A program made the position numbers and the translations under genes. 64,000 bases of DNA from assembly GCF_052050035.1 (NCBI RefSeq), contig NZ_CP189882.1, positions 992,001-1,056,000 on the forward strand. The letters are read 5' to 3'. Shown in pieces: positions 8,283-16,552 of the stretch. Within the stretch, counting starts at the first letter, position 1. Each line of letters opens with the position of its first letter. The notes beneath the pieces were generated by a model. That model made no database searches. It saw nothing but the letters and a program-made list of their open reading frames with translations, and was not told where the DNA came from. The stretch is from Symbiopectobacterium purcellii_A. Its GTDB lineage: Bacteria > Pseudomonadota > Gammaproteobacteria > Enterobacterales > Enterobacteriaceae.

Positions 8283-9017
8283 ATGCGAATACCGCGTATT
8301 TTTCACCCCGCGACCGTGCCGCTCACGGGGGATGACATCGAATTAAGCGACGATGCCGCCAATCATGTGGGCCGCGTGCTGCGCATGAATCCGGGCGAAG
8401 CAGTGCAACTTTTTGACGGCAGCAACCATGTTTTTGCCGCCGAGATCCTATCGGTCAGTAAAAAACAGGTTATCGTCCGCACGCAGCCTGGCGTTTGGCA
8501 GGACAAAGAGTCACCGCTCCATCTGCATCTGGATCAGGTGATGTCGCGCGGCGAGAAGATGGAGTTCACCGTGCAAAAATCCATTGAGCTCGGGGTTAAT
8601 GTCATCACACCGCTGTTTTCTGAACGTTGCGGCGTGAAGCTGGACGGTGAGCGACTGGAGAAAAAAATCGCGCAGTGGCAAAAAATCGCCATCGCCGCCT
8701 GTGAACAGTGTGGCCGAAACCAGATCCCTGAAATCCGGCCCGCCATGTCCCTCGAAGCGTGGTGTACCGAGCACGATGAAGCGCTGAAATTGAATTTACA
8801 CCCGCGCGCGACGCACAGAATTAATACGCTGCCTGCACCGCTCTCGCGCGTTCGGTAACTCATTGGTCCCGAAGGGGGCCTGTCTGCCGATGAGATCGCT
8901 ATGACGGCCCAGCACCACTTCACTGACATTCTGTTGGGGCCGCGCGTTTTACGTACTGAAACGACTGCACTTACCGCCATTACCGCCTTACAGGTGCGTT
9001 TCGGCGATGTGGGGTAA
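8283..9017 (+). pseudogene. rsmE: 16S rRNA m3U1498 methyltransferase, truncated by a nonsense codon
   Basis: RsmE methylates N3 of U1498 in 16S rRNA using SAM. The frame is colinear with E. coli RsmE to INTLPAPLSRVR, then hits TAA at 8856-8858 where E. coli has Leu; TTA to TAA is the simplest change. The same frame continues with LIGPEGGLSADEIAMT and TETTALTAITALQVRFGD to a stop at 9015-9017. The lost 52 residues include the GPEGG segment that forms the SAM-binding trefoil knot, so the 191-residue product should be inactive. gshB follows 12 bp later and is intact. Confidence 0.92.
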
Positions 9018-9029
9018 AGGAGAAAAACC

Positions 9030-9989
9030 ATGATCAAGCTCGGCATCGTGATGGATCCTATCGATTCCATCAACATCAAGAAAGACACTAGCTTTGCCAT
9101 GCTGTTAGAAGCGCAACGCCGCGGTTATGAGCTGCATTACATGGAGATGAACGACCTCTATCTTCATGCCGGTGAAGCCCGTGCCACCACGCGTCGCCTC
9201 AGCGTACAGTACGACTATGACGGCTGGTACGATTTTCACGGTGAGCAGGATATTGCCCTGCACGAACTGGATGCGGTCCTGATGCGTAAGGATCCGCCGT
9301 TCGATACCGAATTCATCTATGCCACCTATATTCTGGAACGGGCAGAAGAAAAAGGCACGCTGATCGTCAACAAACCGCAAAGCCTGCGTGACTGTAACGA
9401 GAAGCTGTTTACCGCCTGGTTCCCACACCTGACGCCGGATACGCTGGTCACGCGCCGCGCCGACAAACTGCGTCAGTTCCACCAGCAGCATGATGATGTG
9501 ATCCTCAAACCGCTGGATGGTATGGGCGGCGCGTCAATTTTCCGGTTGAAACAGGATGACGCTAACGTTTCGGTTATCATCGAAACCCTGACAGAACACG
9601 GCCAGCGCTATTGCATGGCGCAAAACTACCTGCCGGCCATCAAAGACGGTGACAAACGCATTCTGGTGGTGGACGGCGAACCTGTGCCCTATTGCCTGGC
9701 GCGTATCCCGAAAAGCGGTGAAACGCGCGGTAATCTGGCCGCAGGCGGACGCGGTGAAGCACGTCCGCTGACGGAAAGCGATTGGCAAATCGCTCGCGCG
9801 GTAGTTCCTACGTTGAAACAGAAAGGGCTGATTTTTGTCGGTCTTGATGTCATTGGCGATCGACTGACCGAAATCAACGTGACCAGCCCTACCTGCGTGC
9901 GGGAAATCGAAGCGGCATTTCCTGATGTTTCCATCACCGGTATGCTGATGGATGCCATTGAGCACCGACTGGCCGATCGCCAGCGTTAA
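9030..9989 (+). CDS. gshB: Glutathione synthetase
   Basis: GshB is the ATP-grasp enzyme that joins glycine to gamma-glutamylcysteine in the second step of glutathione synthesis. The 319-residue product matches E. coli GshB end to end: MIKLGIVMDPI at the N-terminus, ATP-grasp segments DVILKPLDGMGGASIF near residue 150 and DKRILVVDGEPVPYCLARIP near residue 205, and the metal and substrate region FVGLDVIGDRLTEINVTSPT near residue 270. ATG 9030 follows AAGGAGAAA, a strong ribosome site. A hairpin at 10097 probably ends the transcript. Confidence 0.97.
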   Translation: MIKLGIVMDPIDSINIKKDTSFAMLLEAQRRGYELHYMEMNDLYLHAGEARATTRRLSVQYDYDGWYDFHGEQDIALHELDAVLMRKDPPFDTEFIYATYILERAEEKGTLIVNKPQSLRDCNEKLFTAWFPHLTPDTLVTRRADKLRQFHQQHDDVILKPLDGMGGASIFRLKQDDANVSVIIETLTEHGQRYCMAQNYLPAIKDGDKRILVVDGEPVPYCLARIPKSGETRGNLAAGGRGEARPLTESDWQIARAVVPTLKQKGLIFVGLDVIGDRLTEINVTSPTCVREIEAAFPDVSITGMLMDAIEHRLADRQR

Positions 9990-10096
9990 TGTTCTGAACG
10001 TTAAGGTTCTTGGCAGTAATGTGCTCTACGTTAAGGCACTTCGCGTTAAGGTATCTTGAATTGCGGTGCCCAGCATGAGGGATACCCACCGATACC

Positions 10097-10116
10097 AGCC
10101 CGTGGAAACACGGGCT
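10097..10116 (+). terminator. Hairpin downstream of gshB
   Basis: AGCCCGTG, a GAAA loop and CACGGGCT form a perfect 8-bp stem, followed by TCCCCTTCTC instead of a clean T-run. It is a plausible but not strong intrinsic terminator between gshB and yqgE. Confidence 0.5.
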
Positions 10117-10153
10117 TCCCCTTCTCCCTGACAAGAGCGAATAACCACGCACA

Positions 10154-10624
10154 ATGAATTTACAGCATCATTTTCTTATCACCATGCCAGCCGTTCAGGA
10201 CCCGGTGTTCAAATGCGCCCTGATCTATATTTTCGAGCACAACGAAGACGGCGCAATGGGGCTTATCGTCAACAAACCGATGGACCAATTTTCGGTTGAA
10301 GATATCCTGAGCAAGCTGCATATCGAACCAACACCGCGCGATCCCGATATTCGTCTGGATAAACCGGTGTTCTCCGGTGGTCCACTGGCGGACGATCGTG
10401 GTTTTATTCTGCACACGCCGCAGTCGGGTTTTGGCTCCAGCATCAGTATTTCGAGCGATGTGATGGTTACCACGTCAAAAGATGTGCTGGAGAACGTGTG
10501 GCTCACCGCCCCGGCAGAAGCCGATATCCTGTTCCATACCCCGATAGCCGAGCGTTGGCGCATGGCGGCCAAAAGGATCGGTATCGATATCCACAATATC
10601 GTCGCCGATGCGGGGCATGCCTGA
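10154..10624 (+). pseudogene. yqgE: YqgE/AlgH family protein with a 31-residue internal deletion
   Basis: The 156-residue frame follows E. coli YqgE (187 residues) to TTSKDVLE. It then jumps to NVWLTAPAEADILFHTPIAERWR, losing about 31 residues that in E. coli include LGYASWEKGQLEQE, the most conserved part of the family. The deletion is in frame, so no stop results. CTGGAG at the junction (10487-10492) fits deletion between short direct repeats. The molecular role of YqgE is not established, but loss of the conserved core suggests a non-functional gene. Its stop overlaps the ruvX start (TGATG). Confidence 0.75.
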
Positions 10625-11052
10625 TGACCAACCGAACCCTGATGGCCTTCGATTTTGGCACCAAAAGCATCGGCGTAGCCATCGGCCAAGAGGTCACCGG
10701 CACCGCGCGACCGCTTACCGCGTTCAAGGCGCAGGATGGCGTGCCTGACTGGAACCATGTAGAAAAAGTGATCAACGAGTGGCAGCCTGATTTGCTGGTG
10801 GTGGGATTACCGCTGAACATGGATGGCAGCGAGCAGGAGCTGACAGCAAGAGCGCGCAAGTTCGCCAACCGCTTACACGGTCGTTTCGGCAAACCGGTCG
10901 AACTACAGGATGAACGTCTGAGCACCGTAGAAGCACGGGCAGACCTGTTTGAACGCGGCGGGTTTCGCGCATTGAATAAAGGCCAGGTGGATGCCACCTC
11001 GGCCGTCATTATTCTGGAAAGCTGGTTCAGTCGTCAAACGCCGGGGCAGTAA
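10624..11052 (+). CDS. ruvX: RuvX/YqgF, pre-16S rRNA nuclease
   Basis: RuvX (YqgF) is an RNase H-fold nuclease implicated in maturing the 5' end of 16S rRNA. The 142-residue protein starts at ATG 10624, which overlaps the yqgE stop. It contains MAFDFGTKSIGVAIGQ (first acidic residue), LVVGLPLNMDGSEQ near residue 60, DERLSTVEA near residue 98 and VDATSAVIILESW at the end, all matching E. coli YqgF. It is intact although the upstream gene in the same operon is decayed; translation coupling through the in-frame yqgE deletion is preserved. Confidence 0.95.
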   Translation: MTNRTLMAFDFGTKSIGVAIGQEVTGTARPLTAFKAQDGVPDWNHVEKVINEWQPDLLVVGLPLNMDGSEQELTARARKFANRLHGRFGKPVELQDERLSTVEARADLFERGGFRALNKGQVDATSAVIILESWFSRQTPGQ

Positions 11053-11148
11053 AGCGATACCCAGTCAGTTTCACGCAGCAAGGATATTGGCCACGCGAAG
11101 CCGCTAGGGTATGGCAATACCTCTCAGCGGCGTTCGTGCAAACCGTAG

Positions 11149-12153
11149 CTATTCGTCCGGGAACTCAGCGATAAAATGTTCCACGTCGTTCACCATGGAT
11201 TCGGTGCCGACAAAGAACGGGCAGCGCTGGTGCAATTTCTCCGGCACAATATCAAGAATACGGCGTGCGCCATCGCTGGCTTTACCGCCCGCCTGTTCTG
11301 CCAGGAATGCCATCGGGTTGCATTCGTACAGTAAGCGTAGTTTTCCTTTCGGATAGCTTGCGGTGCTCGGATACAAGTAGATGCCGCCTTTCAGCAGGTT
11401 ACGGTGAAAATCCGCCACCAGTGAGCCGATATAGCGCGAGGTGTAAGGACGCTGCGTTGCTTCATCCTGCTCCTGGCAATACTTGATGTATTTCTTCACG
11501 CCCTGCGGGAATTTGATGTAGTTCCCTTCGTTAATCGAGTACATGTTCCCTTTTTCCGGGAAATGCACACGCTCGTGCGACAGGCAGAAAACGCCCAGGG
11601 AAGGATCATAGGTAAAGGCATGCACGCCGTGACCGGTGGTATACACCAGCATGGTCGAGGAACCGTACACGATATACCCTGCTGCCACTTGTTTGTTACC
11701 CGGTTGCAGGAAATCAGCTTCCGTAACCGGCGTACCCAATGGGGTAATACGACGATAAATGGAGAAGATGGTGCCAACAGATACGTTAACATCAATGTTG
11801 GAAGAACCATCCAGCGGATCCATTAACACCACATATTTGGCGTTTAGACCACGGTCGCCTTCAAAAACGACGATCTCATCTTCTTCTTCGGAGGCAATCC
11901 CCGCTACTTCACCACGCGCTTTCAGTGCCGCTTTCAGTTTTTCATTGGCATACAGATCCAGCTTCATCTGCACTTCGCCCTGAACGTTCGACACGCCGCT
12001 GGTTCCCAGGATATCAACCAATCCAGCTTTGTTGATATCACGGTGAATAATTTTGGCGCCAAGTTTGAGTGCGGACAACAGCGCGGTCAGTTCACCGGTT
12101 GCGTGAGAGAAATCGTGCTGTTTTTCGACGATAAATTCGCCTAACGTTTTCAT
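11149..12153 (-). CDS. fbp: Fructose-1,6-bisphosphatase class I
   Basis: Fbp hydrolyses fructose 1,6-bisphosphate to fructose 6-phosphate in gluconeogenesis. The 334-residue product begins MKTLGEFIVEKQHDFSH and carries the metal-binding region EEEDEIVVF near residue 97, the signature DPLDGSSNIDVNVSVGTIF near residue 114, and the substrate region YIGSLVADFHRNLLKGGIYLYP. The start is placed at 12153 by alignment with E. coli; an in-frame upstream ATG would add 13 unsupported residues. It is divergent from mpl, with 166 bp between the starts for both promoters. Confidence 0.96.
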   Translation of the reverse strand: MKTLGEFIVEKQHDFSHATGELTALLSALKLGAKIIHRDINKAGLVDILGTSGVSNVQGEVQMKLDLYANEKLKAALKARGEVAGIASEEEDEIVVFEGDRGLNAKYVVLMDPLDGSSNIDVNVSVGTIFSIYRRITPLGTPVTEADFLQPGNKQVAAGYIVYGSSTMLVYTTGHGVHAFTYDPSLGVFCLSHERVHFPEKGNMYSINEGNYIKFPQGVKKYIKYCQEQDEATQRPYTSRYIGSLVADFHRNLLKGGIYLYPSTASYPKGKLRLLYECNPMAFLAEQAGGKASDGARRILDIVPEKLHQRCPFFVGTESMVNDVEHFIAEFPDE

Positions 12154-12319
12154 AACACTATTCCAGAATCTACGAATGAAAAGCGGTTTCAATTTTCACC
12201 GCTCATGTTTGCGCATGCAGTGTAGCCCAAACAGAAAGCCGCACCTAGTCAAATCCATTTCTTATGCGTAATCCAGGCGCTAGAATACGCGAAGACTTTC
12301 AGGAACTGATGGAAAATGT

Positions 12320-13711
12320 ATGCGTATTCATATTTTGGGCATCTGCGGCACCTTTATGGGCGGTTTGGCACTGCTCGCACGTTCACTGGGACATGAGGTT
12401 ACCGGTTCGGATGCCAACGTCTATCCTCCGATGAGCACGTTGCTGGAAGAACAAGGCATCAGCCTCATTCAGGGATATGATCCCGCACAGCTAGACCCTG
12501 CGCCAGATTTGGTGATCATCGGCAACGCCATGAGCCGCGGCAACCCCTGCGTTGAAGCGGTGCTGGAAAAAAACATTCCCTACGTTTCCGGGCCGCAGTG
12601 GCTGCATGACGCCGTGCTGCGTGAACGCTGGGTGATTGCCGTTGCGGGCACACACGGTAAAACCACCACTGCCGGAATGGTAACCTGGATTCTGGAAGCC
12701 TGCGGCTACCAGCCCGGATTCGTCATCGGTGGGGTACCCGGCAACTTCACCGTGTCTGCCCGTCTGGGCTGCGGCACCTTTATGGTAGTGGAAGCCGACG
12801 AATATGACTGTGCGTTCTTCGACAAACGTTCAAAATTCGTGCACTACGCGCCGCGCACGCTGATTCTGAACAACCTGGAATTCGATCATGCCGATATCTT
12901 TGACGATCTGAAAGCCATTCAGAAACAGTTCCACCATCTGGTTCGCCTGGTGCCGGGAACCGGAAAAATAATATTACCTGACAATGACTTACAGCTTAAG
13001 CAGGTGATGGGCATGGGCTGTTGGAGCGAGCAGGAACTGGTGGGCGACGACGGTGTGTGGAACGCGAAGAAGGTCACGACCGATGCCAGTGAATTTCAGG
13101 TTTATCTGAATGATGAGTGGGTCGGCGAAGTGCGCTGGAAGCTGGTGGGCGAGCACAACATGCACAACGCGCTGATGGCCATCGCGGCGGCGCGCCATGT
13201 CGGCGTACCCGCGTCCGAAGCCTGCCGTGCTCTGGGTGGATTTATTAACGCCCGCCGCCGCCTGGAACTGCGCGGTACCGTCAACAATATCAGCGTCTAT
13301 GACGATTTTGCGCACCACCCGACGGCGATCCTCGCCACGCTGGCGGCATTACGCAGTAAAGTGGGTGGAACGGCACGCATTCTGGCCGTGCTGGAGCCGC
13401 GCTCAAACACCATGAAAATGGGGGTTATCAAGAATGAGCTGGCGCCGTCATTAGGCCGTGCTGATGCGGTATTCCTGTTCCAGCCGCAGCATATTCCGTG
13501 GCAAGTGGTTGAAGTGGCTGATGCCTGTGTGCAGCCGGCACACTGGAGCGCGGATATCGACACGCTGGTAGAGATGATCGCCAAAACCGCTCAACCGGGC
13601 GACCATATTCTGGTGATGAGTAACGGTGGGTTCGGGAATATTCACAACACACTGTTGGCAGCGTTGGAGAAGAAAGCAGCATCTGCTCAGGGAGAAAGCG
13701 ACGCGCTGTAA
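12320..13711 (+). CDS. mpl: UDP-MurNAc:murein tripeptide ligase
   Basis: Mpl reattaches recycled L-Ala-gamma-D-Glu-meso-Dap tripeptide to UDP-MurNAc, feeding turned-over peptidoglycan back into synthesis. The 463-residue Mur-ligase protein has the N-terminal Rossmann motif ILGICGTFMGGLA, the ATP-binding GTHGKTTTAGM loop near residue 113, the EADEYDCAFFDKR catalytic block near residue 163, the hinge NNLEFDHADIF and the C-terminal DDFAHHPTAI near residue 330. It is intact. An IS30 copy sits in the downstream terminator. Confidence 0.96.
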   Translation: MRIHILGICGTFMGGLALLARSLGHEVTGSDANVYPPMSTLLEEQGISLIQGYDPAQLDPAPDLVIIGNAMSRGNPCVEAVLEKNIPYVSGPQWLHDAVLRERWVIAVAGTHGKTTTAGMVTWILEACGYQPGFVIGGVPGNFTVSARLGCGTFMVVEADEYDCAFFDKRSKFVHYAPRTLILNNLEFDHADIFDDLKAIQKQFHHLVRLVPGTGKIILPDNDLQLKQVMGMGCWSEQELVGDDGVWNAKKVTTDASEFQVYLNDEWVGEVRWKLVGEHNMHNALMAIAAARHVGVPASEACRALGGFINARRRLELRGTVNNISVYDDFAHHPTAILATLAALRSKVGGTARILAVLEPRSNTMKMGVIKNELAPSLGRADAVFLFQPQHIPWQVVEVADACVQPAHWSADIDTLVEMIAKTAQPGDHILVMSNGGFGNIHNTLLAALEKKAASAQGESDAL

Positions 13712-13737
13712 AATATAACAAAAAAGGACGGTTTCCG

Positions 13738-14838
13738 CCCCATTCCCACTCGAAACGCAACAAAACGGTAGAGGCTTATGCCACCAGTAAGTGCGTTAAA
13801 AATACCTCATTGGGGGAACGATAGCCCAGCGATTTTCTGCCCCTTGTATTGAGTATGTGTTCGAGTTCGGCAATCTTACGATGACTGACCTGACTGAAGT
13901 CTGTTCCCTTTGGGTAAAAACGTCGTATCAGCCCGTTGGTGTGCTCATTCAAGCCCCTCTCCCAGGAATGATAAGGATGGGCAAAGTAGACCTGCGCCCC
14001 TGTGATTTGAGTAATTTGCTCGTGCAGAGCGAATTCAGGGCCGTTATCAGCTGTTAGGGTCTTAAACTTGCAAAAGGTATTAGCTTCAATGTCCCTGAAA
14101 GCAGCAACCACAGTCTCCGCACGCTTATTAGGCAGTTTGCGAATAATGGCGGTTTTCAATGCTTTATCTACGATAGTTAACAAGAATGACTTCTGGTCTT
14201 TGCCAAAAATAGTGTCAATTTCGAAGTGGCCAGGCTCCTGTTTAAGCTCGGCTTGAGCTGGGCGATACTCAATACCAACACGGTTGGGAATAGGGCCTGA
14301 TTTGAGGTTTGCGGCATTGTACCTGTAACGTTTTCCCCGATGAGGAAGTTGCTGATATAGCTCCCCGCCAGCCTGTCTCTCCTGCAGGATATAGCGATAT
14401 AGCGTATTCTTGCTGACAGATATACCGAATTCCAGGTGCAAACGGCCACTGATGATTTCAGGTGAAGAGTGAGTGGAAAGCGCCTGACTGATGAAGTTCT
14501 GAATGTGTGGCTCCAACGGGTAAAAAGCATTGTTTGGCAGAGGCTTATGACGGCGTTCCCGGACCAGAGTGTCCGCCCTTCTACAGCAGTAGACACCATT
14601 GAAAGTAGGGTCGGTATTGCGTCTGAGTTCCCTGCTGATGGTCGAGCGAGGCAGAGCAAGCTCTCTGGCGATGGTAGCTTGGTTGACACCTTCACCACGC
14701 CGCTTTTCGATGTAGAACCGTTCTTTCTGAGTCAGATGTTTTCCCTGCATGCAACAGGCTCTCCAGTATGGCCAGAACGGTGATTTTATCCGACTCTGGC
14801 AGGTGGGTCACTTTGTTGCGTTTCGAGTGGGAATGGGG
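13738..14838 (-). mobile_element. IS30-family element, complete (about 1.1 kb)
   Basis: Inverted repeats begin CCCCATTCCCACTCGAAACG at 13738 and mirror at 14838; the matching stretch is about 27 bp. One intact IS30-type transposase lies between them. The target is the loop of a terminator hairpin. The target duplication is too short to assign with certainty. Confidence 0.87.
13776..14750 (-). CDS. IS30-family transposase
   Basis: The 324-residue protein starts MQGKHLTQKERFYIEKR. It has the IS30 helix-turn-helix GVNQATIARELALPRSTISREL near residue 20 and a second HTH region near residues 90-120 (SPEIISGRL). The DDE triad appears in FEIDTIFGK (near residue 177), TADNGPEF (near 235) and NEHTNGLIRRFYPKGTDF (near 270, Glu). 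There are no lesions, so it is likely active. Confidence 0.93.
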   Translation of the reverse strand: MQGKHLTQKERFYIEKRRGEGVNQATIARELALPRSTISRELRRNTDPTFNGVYCCRRADTLVRERRHKPLPNNAFYPLEPHIQNFISQALSTHSSPEIISGRLHLEFGISVSKNTLYRYILQERQAGGELYQQLPHRGKRYRYNAANLKSGPIPNRVGIEYRPAQAELKQEPGHFEIDTIFGKDQKSFLLTIVDKALKTAIIRKLPNKRAETVVAAFRDIEANTFCKFKTLTADNGPEFALHEQITQITGAQVYFAHPYHSWERGLNEHTNGLIRRFYPKGTDFSQVSHRKIAELEHILNTRGRKSLGYRSPNEVFLTHLLVA

Positions 14839-14875
14839 CTCCCCGTCCTTTTTTCGTTTATGCGCGTAGTGTTAC

Positions 14876-16174
14876 TTACGCATCAAACGGATCGCGCAGG
14901 ATCATGGTTTCTCTACGGTCAGGACCGGTGGAGATAATATCAACCGGCACACCGGTGACTTCTTCCACGCGCTTGATGTAGTCCAGCGCAGCCTGCGGCA
15001 GTTTGCTGTGATCTTGCACACCAAAGGTGCTTTCCGTCCAGCCCGGCAGGGTTTCATAGATAGGCTCGATGCCTTCCCAACCTTCAGCCGCCAGCGGCGT
15101 CACATCCACTTCGTCGCCGTTCGGCATACGATAGCCAACGCAGATCTTCACTTCTTTCAGACCATCCAGCACATCCAGTTTGGTCATGCAGAAACCGGAC
15201 AGGGAGTTGATCTGTACCGCACGGCGCACAGCAACCGCATCCAGCCAACCGGTACGGCGACGACGTCCAGTGGTTGCACCAAACTCGTTGCCTTTCTGCG
15301 ATAGATGTTCACCAACATCATCAAACAGTTCAGTAGGGAATGGGCCAGCGCCCACGCGGGTAGAGTAAGCTTTGACGATACCCAGCACGTAATACACGTA
15401 ACGCGGACCCAGGCCAGAACCGGTAGCAACGCCGCCCGCCGTGGTGTTAGAGGAGGTGACGTACGGATAGGTACCGTGGTCAATGTCCAGCAGCGTGCCT
15501 TGCGCGCCTTCGAACATCACCAGATCGCCACGTTGATGCGCTTTGAACAGCAGATCGGAGACATCTACCACCATTGCAGTGAGAATATCGGCAATCGCCA
15601 GCACGTCATCCAGCACTTTCTGGTAGTCCACGGCTTCCACTTTGTAATAGTTAACCAACTGGAAGTTGTGATACTCGACGATCTCTTTCAGTTTGACAGC
15701 AAACGTCTGCTTGTCGAACAGATCGCCCACACGCAAACCACGGCGTGCCACTTTATCTTCATACGCCGGGCCGATACCACGACCAGTAGTACCGATAGCT
15801 TTCTCGCCACGTGCTTTTTCGCGCGCGTTATCCAACGCAACGTGATAAGGAAGAATCAGCGGACAAGCTTCAGAAAGCAGCAGACGTTCGCGTACCGGAA
15901 CACCGCGCGCTTCCAATGCGGTCATCTCTTTCATCAATGCATCAGGGGCCAGCACAACACCGTTACCGATGATGCTAACCACGTTTTCACGCAGGATGCC
16001 AGAGGGGATTAAGTGGAGGACGGTTTTCTCACCGTTGATAACCAGAGTGTGACCAGCATTGTGACCCCCCTGGTAGCGCACAACATACTTAGCCCGTTCA
16101 GTCAGCAGGTCAACGACCTTGCCTTTACCTTCGTCACCCCATTGGGTGCCCAGTACGACGACGTTCTTACCCAT
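14876..16174 (-). CDS. purA: Adenylosuccinate synthetase
   Basis: PurA couples GTP hydrolysis to condensation of IMP with aspartate, the first committed step to AMP. The 432-residue product starts MGKNVVVLGTQWGDEGKGK, with the GDEGKGK phosphate loop, and continues with GGHNAGHT (residues 38-45), TTGRGIGPAYEDK near residue 128 and TTGRRRRTGWLD near residue 300, matching E. coli throughout. ATG 16174 is chosen by alignment. It is the last gene of the leftward nnr-to-purA block, followed by the IS30-split terminator. Confidence 0.97.
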   Translation of the reverse strand: MGKNVVVLGTQWGDEGKGKVVDLLTERAKYVVRYQGGHNAGHTLVINGEKTVLHLIPSGILRENVVSIIGNGVVLAPDALMKEMTALEARGVPVRERLLLSEACPLILPYHVALDNAREKARGEKAIGTTGRGIGPAYEDKVARRGLRVGDLFDKQTFAVKLKEIVEYHNFQLVNYYKVEAVDYQKVLDDVLAIADILTAMVVDVSDLLFKAHQRGDLVMFEGAQGTLLDIDHGTYPYVTSSNTTAGGVATGSGLGPRYVYYVLGIVKAYSTRVGAGPFPTELFDDVGEHLSQKGNEFGATTGRRRRTGWLDAVAVRRAVQINSLSGFCMTKLDVLDGLKEVKICVGYRMPNGDEVDVTPLAAEGWEGIEPIYETLPGWTESTFGVQDHSKLPQAALDYIKRVEEVTGVPVDIISTGPDRRETMILRDPFDA

Positions 16175-16272
16175 TTCAAGAATCACCAGGTTGCTTAAAA
16201 ATGGATTCTATCATCTCACTTGGTTGCTTTCAGTACTTTTAGCATACGTTTGCGCACATTTTTTGAGACCAT

Positions 16273-16473
16273 TTAGCTTCCCGCGCGATGACGCAACATG
16301 TAGTAGATCACAATGCCGGCAACCACTAATCCACCGCCAAAACGACGTAAAATCGTGTCTGGCTGCTGAGCCATTGCCAGAATCATGCGCCGCCAAATAC
16401 GGGGAAACAGCAGCGGACCCAGCCCTTCAACAATCAAGACCAGGCCCAGTGCCAGCCAAATGGTGATACTCAT
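16273..16473 (-). CDS. yjeT: Small inner-membrane protein YjeT (DUF2065)
   Basis: This 66-residue protein of unknown function starts MSITIWLALGLVLIVEGLGP and ends in a second hydrophobic segment FGGGLVVAGIVIYYML. The two predicted membrane helices are joined by a loop with RRMILAMAQQPD. It aligns with E. coli YjeT along its length and sits in the same place between hflC and purA. The longer in-frame extension upstream overlaps the hflC terminator and is not supported. Confidence 0.88.
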   Translation of the reverse strand: MSITIWLALGLVLIVEGLGPLLFPRIWRRMILAMAQQPDTILRRFGGGLVVAGIVIYYMLRHRAGS

Positions 16474-16502
16474 ACCCACTCCAATGGAAAAATTTGCCAT
16501 TA

Positions 16503-16532
16503 AAAAAGCCCGTATAACCATACGGGCTTTTG
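16503..16532 (-). terminator. Terminator downstream of hflC
   Basis: AAAAGCCCGTAT, AACC and ATACGGGCTTTT form a 12-bp perfect stem with a 4-base loop. Its outer A/T pairs give a T-run on either strand. It lies 20 bp after the hflC stop and separates the hflKC transcript from yjeT. Confidence 0.85.
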
Positions 16533-16552
16533 ATGAAAAACGGTAAGACTAA

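Larger units (their letters stand above)
13720..14854. terminator. Bidirectional terminator between mpl and purA, split by IS30
   Basis: AAAAAAGGACGG (13720-13731) and CCGTCCTTTTTT (14843-14854) are perfect 12-bp complements lying on either side of the IS30 element. With the element removed, they form a classic terminator serving the convergent genes mpl and purA. The insertion is in the loop. A 1.1-kb separation of the arms should abolish or weaken termination. Confidence 0.8.

Noticed and set aside
11099..11130. Possible terminator hairpin between ruvX and fbp
   Set aside because: GCCGCT...AGCGGC pairing is interrupted and lacks a T-run on either strand, too weak to annotate.
15305..16012. 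235-residue plus-strand ORF opposite purA
   Set aside because: It lies wholly antisense to the well-supported purA, has no recognisable motif, and follows from the codon bias of purA.
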